Positions 23,940 through 32,335 of a stretch of DNA of 64,000 nucleotides are shown piece by piece (within the stretch, counting starts at the first letter, position 1; every line of letters begins with the position of its first letter). Source of the DNA: DATMNI01 sp035570275. GTDB lineage: Bacteria; Acidobacteriota; Terriglobia; Bryobacterales; Bryobacteraceae. The notes under the pieces are model-generated. The model was not told the DNA's origin. It did not search any database and saw only the letters and a program-made list of their open reading frames with translations. A program made the position numbers and the translations under genes. Location of the stretch: assembly GCA_035570275.1 (NCBI GenBank), contig DATMNI010000297.1, positions 3,544-67,543 on the forward strand, in the 5' to 3' direction.

Positions 23940-25220
23940 TCACAGGGCCTGCCTCCGTTTGACGTCGAGATATTGCGACGTCACCTGGGCCTTGATGCGC
24001 GCCGGGTCGACGATCGACATTCTGACGCCGTGGTTCTGCAGCGCGATTTGCAGTTCCCGCATCCGGTTCGAAACCAGTTGACCGGCGAGGCCGGCGTAGA
24101 GCGAGTCGAGATCGGCGGGCGGCTCGCCGGTGAAGAGCGGCTGCAGGCCGGGCGGGTGCATCACGTTGACCAGCACCAGGTGGCGGCGGGCCAGCATGCT
24201 TACATCGTGCTGGAAAGTTTCGGCCAGCAGCGCGTCATCCAGCGAGGTGAAGAAAACCAGCAGCGAGCGGCGGCGCAGGTTCAACTGCAGGCTGGTGAAG
24301 ACCTCGCGGAAATCGGGGCTCACGCGCTGGGGCTGCAGGTTGTAGATGGTTTCGCGGCAGAGGCGAAAATGGTCCATGCCATTGCGGGCACGGACGAAGC
24401 GGTTGGTGCGGTCGCTGAAGGTCACCAGGCCGAAGCGGTCGTGCTGGCTCTGCGCCACCAGGGCCAGGTGCAGCGCGGCATCTACGTAGGCCTCAAGAAT
24501 AGGCTCGCGGCCGGAGAGGCGCGACGCATCGACCACGGCGTAAATCTCCTGGGCGTTCTCCACGCGGTATAGTTTCACCGTGGGGAAGCCGCGGCGCGCG
24601 GTGGCTTTCCAACTGACGTCCTCGAAGCTGTCGCCGGGCATGTAGTGGCGCAGGTTGTCGAACTCGCGGCCCTTGCCCACCTGGCGGTGCAGGCGGACGC
24701 CGAGATCGGCGGTGCGCAGGAAGAGCGCGGCGGTGGCGCGGTCGCGGAGGTTGGGGTAGACGCGGAGGGTGCAATCGAGCGGTAGGGTGGCGCGCGCGCG
24801 CCAAAGGCCCAGCGGGGATGGGGATTCCAGGAAGAGCGGCGTGAAGGGGTGGTCGCCGCGAGTTGGGACGGTGACGGGGTAAGCGAGGACCCCGGTGCCG
24901 GGGAGGGCTTCGAAAGGCATGGGTTGGGCTGGGGGCCTGCACCATAGTGTCCCCGAGAGAATAGTGCGCGAGGAGTTTAGCAGGGTGATGAGTACGGTGG
25001 CGGGGACGTTCTTGGTGAGGCGCAGCACTTGGGGTGCGCGGGCTTCGATGGATTGGATCCGGCGCTGGGCGAGTGCGGCATCGATTAATGCGGCTGCCGC
25101 CGTGGCCACCAGGATCGCGAGACAGACCGGGGCCGCAGGAGGCACGAAACCGGCGATGGTGGCGGCGGGGACCGCAATCACGGCAGCGGCAAGCAGAAGG
25201 CGATTGGCAGGGACCATCAT
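23940..25220 (-). CDS. DUF58 domain protein (vWA-like) of the MoxR operon
   Basis: 426 aa. Two N-terminal TMs (about 8-50) are followed by a beta-rich region. The DUF58 signature REFDNLRHYMPGDSFEDVSW (about 185-205) ends at KATARRG, and a vWA-like domain follows (YAVVDASRLSGRE with a MIDAS-like DxSxxS reduced to DASRLS; LLVFFTSLDD). DUF58 proteins are predicted MoxR clients in envelope processes. Copy A of the palindromic repeat lies 3' of it and copy B 5' of it. Confidence 0.9.
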   Translation of the reverse strand: MMVPANRLLLAAAVIAVPAATIAGFVPPAAPVCLAILVATAAAALIDAALAQRRIQSIEARAPQVLRLTKNVPATVLITLLNSSRTILSGTLWCRPPAQPMPFEALPGTGVLAYPVTVPTRGDHPFTPLFLESPSPLGLWRARATLPLDCTLRVYPNLRDRATAALFLRTADLGVRLHRQVGKGREFDNLRHYMPGDSFEDVSWKATARRGFPTVKLYRVENAQEIYAVVDASRLSGREPILEAYVDAALHLALVAQSQHDRFGLVTFSDRTNRFVRARNGMDHFRLCRETIYNLQPQRVSPDFREVFTSLQLNLRRRSLLVFFTSLDDALLAETFQHDVSMLARRHLVLVNVMHPPGLQPLFTGEPPADLDSLYAGLAGQLVSNRMRELQIALQNHGVRMSIVDPARIKAQVTSQYLDVKRRQAL

Positions 25221-25224
25221 CTTG

Positions 25225-25366
25225 TGTGGGGCAGGTTGCTAACCTGCGGCGGATTGGCAATCCGCCTGTCGCAAGTTGCGGGCGAGGCCGCGCAGGAGGG
25301 CTGGCTCGCTGCCGCATCGCCCTGGCGGATTAACAATCCGCCGCAGGTTAACAACCTGCCCCACAA
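25225..25366. repeat. Palindromic REP/MITE-like element, copy B
   Basis: About 142 bp between the MoxR and DUF58 genes. The outer arms are tgtggggcaggttgctaac and its complement ending aacctgccccacaa, with inner ggcggatt/aatccgcc hairpins. The core contains gcgatgcggcagcgagc (on the minus strand), also present in copies C and D. Confidence 0.9.
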
Positions 25367-25395
25367 AGGTTTCTGCACCACAAGGGATTCAAGCA

Positions 25396-26355
25396 TCATC
25401 GGGGCACCGGGACCTCATGAAGGATACGGTCCAGCACCGCGGCGGGGCGCACCCCTTCCAGTTCCGATTCGGGGCGCAGCAGCAGGCGGTGTTCCAACAC
25501 GGGCACGGCGACGGCGCGGACATCGTCGGGGCTGACGAAATCGCGCTGGTTCAGCGCGGCCCAGGCGCGGGAGGCGCGCAGCAAAGCCTGGGTGCCGCGC
25601 GGACCTGCGCCCACCAGAATGGCATCATCAGTGCGGGTGCGGCGGACCACCTGCACCACGTACTCCACCAGTTGATCGCTCAGCGTCACCAGGCCGAGCG
25701 CGCCACGCAGTTCGGCCAGATCGGCTTCCGTCAGGCAGGGGGTGACCTCGCCACGCAGCAGCACGGCTTCGGGGGCCTGGTCGTTCAGGCTGCGGTGGGC
25801 CAGCGAAAGCTCCTCTTCGGCAGCGGGCCAGCCCATCGAGATCTTGAGCATGAAGCGATCCTTCTGGGCTTCGGGCAGCGGGTAGGTGCCTTCGGATTCG
25901 ATGGGGTTCTGGGTGGCGAAGACGGTGAAGTTGGGTGAAAGGCGGTGGGTTTCGCGGTCGATGGTGACGGTGCGCTCCTGCATGGCTTCGAGCAGGGCCG
26001 ATTGGGTCTTGGCGGGCGCGCGATTGATTTCGTCGCCCAGAAGGAACGTGGTGAAGATGGGGCCTTTCACCAGCGAGAATTCGTGGCGCTGGAGGTTGAA
26101 GATATTGTTGCCGGTGATATCCGCGGGCATCAGGTCGGGGGTGAACTGGATGCGCTTGAAATCGCTGCCCAGTACCGCCGCCAGCGTGCGGGCCAGCAGA
26201 GTTTTGCCAAGGCCGGGGACGCCTTCGATGAGGGCGTGCTGATTGGCGAGCACCACCACCAGGGAGAAGCGGATGGCCTCGTCCTGGCCGATGATCACCT
26301 GGCGGATGCCGGCGGTGACATTAGCGATGGTGGAATGGAATTGGTCGAGGGTCAC
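25396..26355 (-). CDS. MoxR-family AAA+ ATPase
   Basis: 319 aa from GTG 26355, chosen because gaaagga lies 6 nt upstream; the open frame extends 5' only as a shadow of DUF4350. AAA_3 core: Walker A GVPGLGKTLLART, Walker B FLLGDEINRAPAKTQSALLE, sensor FATQNPIESEGTYPLPEAQK, and a C-terminal AAA lid with an arginine cluster. MoxR ATPases act as chaperones that insert metals or remodel vWA-domain partners, here probably the DUF58 protein directly downstream. Confidence 0.93.
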   Translation of the reverse strand: MTLDQFHSTIANVTAGIRQVIIGQDEAIRFSLVVVLANQHALIEGVPGLGKTLLARTLAAVLGSDFKRIQFTPDLMPADITGNNIFNLQRHEFSLVKGPIFTTFLLGDEINRAPAKTQSALLEAMQERTVTIDRETHRLSPNFTVFATQNPIESEGTYPLPEAQKDRFMLKISMGWPAAEEELSLAHRSLNDQAPEAVLLRGEVTPCLTEADLAELRGALGLVTLSDQLVEYVVQVVRRTRTDDAILVGAGPRGTQALLRASRAWAALNQRDFVSPDDVRAVAVPVLEHRLLLRPESELEGVRPAAVLDRILHEVPVPR

Positions 26356-26365
26356 TGCGGTCCTT

Positions 26366-27463
26366 TCAAGGCAGATGCCGGATGCCGGTGGCCGGTGGCC
26401 AGTTGCCGGTGGCCGGTGAACGGAGCACAGCCTGGAGTTCGCGCGCGGCGTCCAGAGGGCGGGCGGCGGAATGGCGGAGGATTTCTTCGGCCTGGCTGGC
26501 GCGGGCGGGTGTAACTTCCGGGCGGTGGGCGGTGGTCCACTCGCGCCAGCAGATGGAGGCGACCTCGTGCGCCGGAATATGGCGGCGCAGCAGGGTGAGC
26601 AAGCCCGAAAGCGAGGTTCGGCCCGTAAGGTGATGGCGGGGCAGAACGGACTGGTTGGCGGCGGGCGGCGGAAACACGGAGGCGTTTTTCCAGAGAAAGA
26701 GCGCGGCGCAGAGCCCCAGTCCAAGGGCCATGCCCATGAGGTGGAAGCGGCGGGCCAGGCCGACCACGCTGCCTGTTTCGGAAATGCCAAGGTGCGGCTC
26801 ATCGAAGAGGATGCGGCGGTTGGGGCCGATGGCCGCGGAAACCAGTTGGAGACGGTCGCCGGCGGCGGTGGATTCGTTGTTGAAGTCGTCGCTGTTGGCC
26901 AGCAGGACCACGCTGCCCTTGCCGAATGGCCGCTCCATAGCGAACAGTTTGGCGCCGATCGATTCCAAGACTTTCCAGTCCTTTGCCTCAGCGAAGTACA
27001 GGTACGGATGCTTCCGGCGGGGGTCGAGGCCGAAGCTCACCTGCCACATGGCGGCCAGAGCATCGGCCCGAGGAAAATCGCGCTCGGGGTCCCATTGCAG
27101 CGCGGCCACTACGCGGTTACCGCGGGCTGCCAATTTCCCGATGCTGTTGAGGTAGGGCGAGGGGTCCTTGGCGAAGCTCTCCGGGTCGAGGCCCAGCAGG
27201 AGCAGCGTGGTCCGATCATCGGACAGAAAGTCGGCCGGCAGAAAGCCGTCCGACAGAAAATCCAGGGGCAGATAACTGCGTTCGGCGGAGACGCCGGGGA
27301 TGCCGGCCAGGCTGTCGAACAGCAGTTTGGCGCCTTTGGGATCGGCTCGCAGGCTGGAGTATTCGGGGTAGACATCGCCGGTGGCGAATTCGACGCCGAA
27401 GAGGTGGATCACCGCGGCGGCGAAGCCAACGGCAAGCAGAATGGCGAGGGCTTTGGACTTCAT
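26366..27463 (-). CDS. DUF4350 domain protein
   Basis: 365 aa. N-terminal TM (about 4-22), then a periplasmic DUF4350 domain (YSSLRADPKGAKLLFDSLAG, SYLPLDF, LLLLGLDPESF), a second TM near 240-258, and a C-terminal cytoplasmic region. Its end carries 7-bp ccggtgg repeats (26385-26419) encoding a PATGNWPPATG tail. Its start overlaps the DUF4129 stop (ATGA). It belongs to the standard MoxR/DUF58/DUF4129 membrane cluster; function is unknown. Confidence 0.85.
   Translation of the reverse strand: MKSKALAILLAVGFAAAVIHLFGVEFATGDVYPEYSSLRADPKGAKLLFDSLAGIPGVSAERSYLPLDFLSDGFLPADFLSDDRTTLLLLGLDPESFAKDPSPYLNSIGKLAARGNRVVAALQWDPERDFPRADALAAMWQVSFGLDPRRKHPYLYFAEAKDWKVLESIGAKLFAMERPFGKGSVVLLANSDDFNNESTAAGDRLQLVSAAIGPNRRILFDEPHLGISETGSVVGLARRFHLMGMALGLGLCAALFLWKNASVFPPPAANQSVLPRHHLTGRTSLSGLLTLLRRHIPAHEVASICWREWTTAHRPEVTPARASQAEEILRHSAARPLDAARELQAVLRSPATGNWPPATGIRHLP
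26385..26419 (-). repeat. 7-bp tandem repeat (ccggtgg), five degenerate units
   Basis: Units at 26385, 26392, 26399 (ccagttg), 26406 and 26413 (ccggtga). They encode the PATG-type tail of the DUF4350 protein. The same heptamer is tandemly repeated at 29103-29130 in the DUF4129 gene. Confidence 0.8.
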
Positions 27464-29160
27464 GCGGCCGCCTCATTAGGCGGAAGAAGCGTGCCCTTCA
27501 TGTGCTGCACTCGGCCGCGGAACGCGTCGACATCTTCCGCCGCTACGGCGTGCAGGCCGTACCAGGCGCGCTCGAAAGCGATCATGTTGGCGGCGAAGAG
27601 GCCGCGCGCTTCTGGAAAGGTGCGAGCTTTGCGACTGAGTTCCAGTTCGTATTCGCGATTGGTTTTGCCGGCGTGAATGGTGACCCACTGCGTGCGGCCC
27701 AGCCAGGCGAGGTTGGCCAGATAAAATGCCCGCAGCGCCAGGCGGAAGTTCTGTTCATTGAGGCAGCGGGCAGCCATTTCGAGCCACTGCTCTTCGGGCA
27801 GGCGGTCTGGGGTGAGATCTTCCTTATCGAGAGGAACGGCGACCGCGGGTGCACGATCCGGCGCCGCCTTAGCGCGGTGGGCGCGCCGCTTCTGCCAGGC
27901 GAGCCACAGGCCGGCGGCCATCAGCAGGCCGATCAGCAGGTAGATGCTCAAGTGCAGCGCGGTAACCGGGGCAGCTCCGGCGGCGGGTTCGGGCGCGCCG
28001 CCGAACTGGCGCAGCAGCCATTTGAAGAAGCCGCCGAGAGCTTTGCGGAGGCTGCGGCCGCCACGCTGCAAACTGGCCATGGCACGGTCCGTGGCGTCCA
28101 CGATCCAGGACTCGTTTTTAGACGAGGCCGCCCGATCGCCTGGCAGCCGCCAATCATATTCGTGGGCCTGGACGGTCTGCTTGATGGCCTGGTCGAGTTG
28201 CTGGGGCGACACGGCGGCGCCGCCAGACACAGCAGCGCGGACGGGCAGGGCGATCAGGAAGAGCAGGGCGGCGGCCAGGGCAACCGCTCCCTTACGGTCG
28301 AGCGACAAGTCGCGGCTGTGACTCGCGCGGCTCTGACTTCGAATGCGGCGCAGGCCGGCGCGCACATCCTCGCCGGTCTCCGCCGACTCGGCGCGGAAGC
28401 AGCCTACACAATACACGGCCTGCACAAACGGATCAAGGGCCAGCCAGGAGACCGCCAGCACCAGGAACGGGAACAGCGGATTGGTGACGAAGTTCATGCC
28501 GCTGCGGCTGAAGTCGGTTTCGATGCCGGTCACGATCCGAAAGAGTTGCGGCAGGGCGGCCAGCACCAGCGTAAAATTGATGGCCACCAGAAGCTGCAGG
28601 AAGAGCAGAATGGGAAGGACGGTCCAGTTTTCCCGCTTGGACGACGCGGCGATTTGGCGCGAGCGCGAGCGCAGTTGCCAGGGGTCGAGCTCGCCACGGT
28701 CGGCCAGTACGGCCGCGATCCGGTAGAAGGCCACGGTATCGGCGGCCGTAAACAGGATCAGACCGGACAGCGGCAGGACGTAGAGTTTGGTGGCGCCGAA
28801 CCACGCCTGGGCGGTGATGAGGCGGTAGAGGCGGTGCGGCGTCCAAGGCGAATCGGCGGCGCCGCTGAGTTGCCGCCGCAAGCGGCCCGCGAACACGGAG
28901 CGCCAGCAGTTCATCCAGAGCAGCAGCACAGCCAGCACGCAGGCGGATTCTGCCACGGTGGATGCCGGAACCCGCGGCCGTGTCACCTGGTTGCGGAAGA
29001 GCAGCAGGGCCAGGGCCAGGGGCGCTGCGCCTACCCAGTGGCAGAGCAGGGTGGCGAGCGGGGCTTGGCGGAGCAGACGGACGGCATCGTCTGGAACGGA
29101 TGCCGGTGGCCGGTGGCCGGTGGCCGGTGGCTGGAGAGCGCGGGTCAGCGGGTCTGCCAT
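27460..29160 (-). CDS. DUF4129 domain membrane protein
   Basis: 566 aa from ATG 29160 (SD ggag; overlaps the upstream gene by 16 nt). Multiple TMs occupy about 50-300 and one lies near 345-365. A periplasmic stretch follows, then a TM near 440-460 and a C-terminal cytoplasmic DUF4129 domain with the conserved ALRAFYLANLAWLGRTQWVT and AKTNREYELELSRKAR-type block. The N-terminus contains a PPATGHRPPAS insert from ccggtgg repeats. A dispersed 20-mer at 28281 encodes SLDRKGAV. It is part of the MoxR operon. Confidence 0.87.
   Translation of the reverse strand: MADPLTRALQPPATGHRPPASVPDDAVRLLRQAPLATLLCHWVGAAPLALALLLFRNQVTRPRVPASTVAESACVLAVLLLWMNCWRSVFAGRLRRQLSGAADSPWTPHRLYRLITAQAWFGATKLYVLPLSGLILFTAADTVAFYRIAAVLADRGELDPWQLRSRSRQIAASSKRENWTVLPILLFLQLLVAINFTLVLAALPQLFRIVTGIETDFSRSGMNFVTNPLFPFLVLAVSWLALDPFVQAVYCVGCFRAESAETGEDVRAGLRRIRSQSRASHSRDLSLDRKGAVALAAALLFLIALPVRAAVSGGAAVSPQQLDQAIKQTVQAHEYDWRLPGDRAASSKNESWIVDATDRAMASLQRGGRSLRKALGGFFKWLLRQFGGAPEPAAGAAPVTALHLSIYLLIGLLMAAGLWLAWQKRRAHRAKAAPDRAPAVAVPLDKEDLTPDRLPEEQWLEMAARCLNEQNFRLALRAFYLANLAWLGRTQWVTIHAGKTNREYELELSRKARTFPEARGLFAANMIAFERAWYGLHAVAAEDVDAFRGRVQHMKGTLLPPNEAAA
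28281..28300 (+). repeat. Dispersed 20-mer, copy 1
   Basis: The 20-mer caaccgctcccttacggtcg is identical to 33247-33266. Both copies are followed by tcgcggct(g/c)tga-like sequence. This copy lies inside the DUF4129 coding region, where it encodes DRKGAV on the minus strand. Confidence 0.7.
29103..29130 (-). repeat. 7-bp tandem repeat (ccggtgg), four perfect units
   Basis: Four perfect ccggtgg units near the start of the DUF4129 gene encode PPATGHRPPA. They resemble the units at 26385-26419. Confidence 0.85.
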
Positions 29161-29456
29161 GAGGAATGCTCCGCGCGCTCGATGAAGAAACTGACGGATT
29201 GGCCGGCTGCGTAGAAAAAGAGCCAGGAGAGCAGCAGGCCCCCCAAGAGCGTGGCTGGGGGCAGCAGGCTTTTCCATGCGCTACGTCTGGCATGGGCGGT
29301 TCGCGAGACGGCTGCCAGACAGGTGGCGCATAGCATGCGGGACTCGTGCTCGGTGACGCATTCGTGACAGAAGCCGCGGCCGCACCCGGGGCAGCGGCAG
29401 ACGGCCTCGCGGGCTTCGTGATTCCAGCAGCGCTGTTGCAGCCCGACGCCTGCCAT
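29145..29456 (-). CDS. Small zinc-finger (B-box-like) membrane protein
   Basis: 103 aa. The N-terminal zinc-binding module has Cys/His ligands in CWNHEAREAVCRCPGCGRGF and CHECVTEHESRMLCATC. One TM follows (about 63-85, SLLPPATLLGGLLLSWLFF). The resemblance is to B-box/rhomboid-associated zinc fingers that mark membrane proteins in this operon type. It overlaps DUF4129 by 16 nt and starts 7 nt after the preceding gene. Confidence 0.8.
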   Translation of the reverse strand: MAGVGLQQRCWNHEAREAVCRCPGCGRGFCHECVTEHESRMLCATCLAAVSRTAHARRSAWKSLLPPATLLGGLLLSWLFFYAAGQSVSFFIERAEHSSWQTR

Positions 29457-29463
29457 ATACGCG

Positions 29464-30441
29464 TTACTCCGAGTACTCCGAGCGGAGCAAGAGTGCGACG
29501 CCCACCAAACCGAGCGCCAGACTCACCCAGGCATCGATCTGGCGCAAGAGCACGTAGGTCGAACTCTCGAACAGCACGGAACGGTTCATACCTTGGGTTG
29601 CCGCGGAAGCGGCCGACATCATAAGGATAGCAACGTAAAAGACGAGACCGATCTTGACGATGGCGGCGATGGCGAGCCACTTCATTCCCGGCCGCACGAT
29701 ACCTCGATGGTGCTGCAAAAAGACTCCCACCGTAGCTACGACCTCGGCAAGCACCAGAAGGCTGGCCAGCCACAGCACGACCGCGACCGGAGAGTGCAGG
29801 GTGCCCAGCATGGTTACCGAGTTGACGAACAGCAGAGCGACAAATAGGGTGGACCAGAACGCGCGGCTGCGGGCCGCGGGCCGGGGTGGGGCCGAAGCCG
29901 GTTCCGCAGGCGCGCCGGGGGGCCCAATGGTGTAAGCGTCTACGGCTTCGAACCAGTTGCCCACCAGGCGGCCTTGCACTTCGGCGATGCGCGGTTCCAC
30001 CTGCGCCAGAAAGCGGCGCGCGGTCCAGGTGCGGTAGACGGACGGCAGCTCATCGTTGCTCACGGCGGTAAGAAGGCGGCAGCGGCAACTGCGGGCGAAT
30101 GAGATGTAGAACCAGGCGCAGACCAGGGCGGCGGCGATTAGCCACATGGCGGTGTTATCCCACTCCGGGAGCAACTGCCTGCCTTGTGTTGACGAACTTA
30201 GGCCAAACGCCGACAGCCAAATGAGTGCCAGGAGCAGCGAGCGCGTGGAGATCTGGAAGCGCGGGCACTGGGCCACCACGATGGCCTGCACGTCGCGAAA
30301 CTGGAAACGCTTGTATTCCTCGCGCACGCGGTATGACTTGACGGAGAGCAGATGGTCGCCCGCCATCCACACGCTGGCGCCGCGCAGAATGCCACGCCGG
30401 TGGCCGGGCAGCGGGCGATACCGTTGGCTGGCTTGTGTCAT
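29464..30441 (-). CDS. Hypothetical multi-pass membrane protein of the MoxR operon
   Basis: 325 aa from ATG 30441, which overlaps the upstream stop as ATGA. A soluble N-terminus (about 1-65) contains a YKRFQFRDVQAIVV strand reminiscent of PH-like/DUF domains. Then come two TMs (about 70-125), a soluble loop and four C-terminal TMs (about 200-320). No family is recognised. Its position between two zinc-finger membrane proteins suggests a shared complex. Confidence 0.7.
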   Translation of the reverse strand: MTQASQRYRPLPGHRRGILRGASVWMAGDHLLSVKSYRVREEYKRFQFRDVQAIVVAQCPRFQISTRSLLLALIWLSAFGLSSSTQGRQLLPEWDNTAMWLIAAALVCAWFYISFARSCRCRLLTAVSNDELPSVYRTWTARRFLAQVEPRIAEVQGRLVGNWFEAVDAYTIGPPGAPAEPASAPPRPAARSRAFWSTLFVALLFVNSVTMLGTLHSPVAVVLWLASLLVLAEVVATVGVFLQHHRGIVRPGMKWLAIAAIVKIGLVFYVAILMMSAASAATQGMNRSVLFESSTYVLLRQIDAWVSLALGLVGVALLLRSEYSE

Positions 30442-31022
30442 GCCGGGGCCTTCGTCCGAAGAGCCGCCACCATATATATAGCACCCCATACCCACAGCGC
30501 CGTTTCCACCAGTCCGATAATGACAGCCACGACGAAGCGCCAGCGGTGGCGCCGTACCAGGCTGATGGGCTGGCTCCATTTCATGAGGGTGAAGACGACC
30601 GCGCCCGGCGCCGCGACCAACGTGAAAGGCCAGAACAAAAGAGAGATCAAAGGCGCGATCAGCGCGATGGAATCATACAAGGTGCGGGAGGTTTCCAGAT
30701 TCGCGGCTTTGGCCTGGCCGCTGCCCGCGGCAACGCAGGACGGGCAGAGTGTGGCGTCGCCGAATGCAACGGCACAAAGCTGGCACACAAAGCGGCCGCA
30801 CTGCCCGCAGAGGGCGACGGCGCGTTTGCTGGGATGGTCGAAGCAGGCGGCTTCGCCCTCGGCGGCGAACGCAGCCGGGGCCGGCGCGCCCGCCGGAACC
30901 AGCGCGGCGGGAAACGCGCGTACGGTATTCGCGGCACGGCAATGGGTGCAAACGGCGACATCGTGGCCGGCCAGTTCCCAGGCTGGAAGGGGCGAATGGC
31001 AGCGCGCACAGGGTAGGGGCAT
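30438..31022 (-). CDS. Zinc-finger (B-box-like) membrane protein
   Basis: 194 aa from ATG 31022. Two zinc modules: CARCHSPLPAWELAGHDVAV with CTHCRAAN, and CFDHPSKRAVALCGQCGRFV with CQLCAVAFGDATLCPSC. Two or three TMs follow (about 125-190). The upstream 44 bp are duplicated at 31536-31579, directly behind the RDD gene, where a remnant start (MPLPCAR) of the same gene survives. This shows a past tandem duplication. Confidence 0.8.
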   Translation of the reverse strand: MPLPCARCHSPLPAWELAGHDVAVCTHCRAANTVRAFPAALVPAGAPAPAAFAAEGEAACFDHPSKRAVALCGQCGRFVCQLCAVAFGDATLCPSCVAAGSGQAKAANLETSRTLYDSIALIAPLISLLFWPFTLVAAPGAVVFTLMKWSQPISLVRRHRWRFVVAVIIGLVETALWVWGAIYMVAALRTKAPA

Positions 31023-31563
31023 AACGGGATCAACGGATCCGGATCGCCGTCTGGGGTTGACGGAGGGGGTGACATGGCATCTAAATTGATTAGAGCATAG
31101 GGCCGGTGTGACGCATCTTTCGAGACTCTCAACAAACTTGGTATCTTCGCCTAAGGGATTTAGGTTGTGATGGTTGCGGACGCATATACCTTCTTGGTGA
31201 CGCATCTTAAGGGTGAATTGTCGAAGATGCGTCACAAGGTTTTCAGGCTGTGCGGTGGGGCGGACAGGTTGTTGGCCGATGAGGACGACTGGAGTGAGTG
31301 GCGACTTGGGTGGAGGGTTGGCCAACGAATGGTGAAGACGCGCACGACGGGCTCCTGCTTCAGATGTAGCACGGTGGCGAAGGATTTCGGGCTTGCGGGT
31401 CCGGAAGTGCTTGAAATGAGGGGGAAAAGAAAGTTGGGTTGGGCGTGCGTGACCATTTTGGAAGCGGCCAGGCAACGCGCCTAATATGAAATACCTTCCC
31501 TATGCCGCTCGATAGCCTGAGCTGACATTGCAGCGGCGCGCGCAGGGTAGCGGCATAACGGGA
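31023..31563. other. 540-bp spacer: relics of a duplicated RDD/zinc-finger gene pair plus an unexplained AT-richer core
   Basis: 31002-31045 and 31536-31579 are a 44-bp direct repeat with two to three mismatches. Next to the first copy, 31060-31100 resembles the RDD gene's leader and start (ctctaatcaa...atgccATG). This suggests an RDD copy reduced to its two ends. Beside the second copy, 31510-31554 (minus) reads MPLPCAR, a decapitated zinc-finger gene. The core (about 31100-31500) has lower GC, a 12-bp hairpin (31198-31236) and a third gtgacgcatctt copy at 31108-31119. No convincing gene is seen. Confidence 0.6.
31198..31236. repeat. Inverted repeat gtgacgcatctt ... aagatgcgtcac plus a third direct copy
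   Basis: Two perfect 12-bp arms are separated by 15 bp. A third copy of the arm lies at 31108-31119. It could be an operator set or the end of a small mobile element. Confidence 0.6.
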
Positions 31564-32163
31564 TCAACGGATCCGGATCACGCGAGTATCGCAGATCATG
31601 TCGTGCATGGCGCGCTTTTCGGAATCGAACCCGGCGATGATGTAACCGATACCCAGCGTGAAGGTGCTGAGCATCTTGGCGAAGTAACGCCCGAAGGCGC
31701 GGCCCAGGCTGACGGGGCCGCCGCCGGGCCGGACGACCTTCAACGAGAGGGCCATTTTGCCCGGAGTGGCGCCGAGTTTAGCGATGAACCAACCCTCATA
31801 CGCTGCCGAGGCCAGGGTGCCCAGCAGCCAGGCGATGCCGACAACGGTGAGCGACTCGGCGAGGTGAGCATCCAGGTGATTGGGGTCGGGGAAGGGACTG
31901 GCCGCCCGTCTGCCCAGCACCACGAATTGCAGGATGGTGCTGAGGACGAAGAGGATGATGCTATCGATCAACGAGGCCACGAAACGAATCCAGAACCCCG
32001 CGAACTTGACGGCGCCGGCAACGGAAACGCCCTCGCGCAGTTTTTGCGCATAGCCGGCTTTGCATTCGATGCACACCAGGCGGTCGCCAAAACGGGCGAG
32101 GTCGTCAGCCTGCGCGGGGCGGCCGCATTCGGAGCAGAACATGGGTGGCGGAGGCGGAGTCAT
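31564..32163 (-). CDS. Zinc-ribbon RDD-family membrane protein (first gene of the MoxR operon)
   Basis: 199 aa from ATG 32163. N-terminal zinc ribbon (FCSECGRPAQADDLARFGDR, then CIECKAGY), then an RDD domain with FWIRFVASLIDSIILFVLST, LGATPGKMALSLKVV and a C-terminal IIAGFDSEKRAMHDMICDTR. The usual ancestral order would put the zinc-finger gene 7 nt after this stop, and its remnant start is still there. It probably opens the long minus-strand operon reaching 21999. Confidence 0.85.
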   Translation of the reverse strand: MTPPPPPMFCSECGRPAQADDLARFGDRLVCIECKAGYAQKLREGVSVAGAVKFAGFWIRFVASLIDSIILFVLSTILQFVVLGRRAASPFPDPNHLDAHLAESLTVVGIAWLLGTLASAAYEGWFIAKLGATPGKMALSLKVVRPGGGPVSLGRAFGRYFAKMLSTFTLGIGYIIAGFDSEKRAMHDMICDTRVIRIR

Positions 32164-32335
32164 GGCGATTACTTGATTAGAGCACAGGGGACGCACAGGC
32201 ACGCGGGCCGATATGCCGCTGCTTGCCGGCCTCCATTTGGTTGCCGGCGTCCTCGTAGCCGGCGAGCGGCCCCGGTTCCGATTCGGCCTCGTCGGCGGCC
32301 CCTGCCTGGAACGGGCCTCGGTGTAACCTTGAGGG

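Noticed and set aside
26356..26802. 5' extension of the MoxR reading frame
   Set aside because: It is the shadow of DUF4350 in another frame. The GTG at 26355 has a proper SD and family N-terminus.
31167..31484. 105-codon + frame in the duplication core
   Set aside because: No SD, no homology I recognise, and it overlaps the inverted repeat. Not a supported gene.
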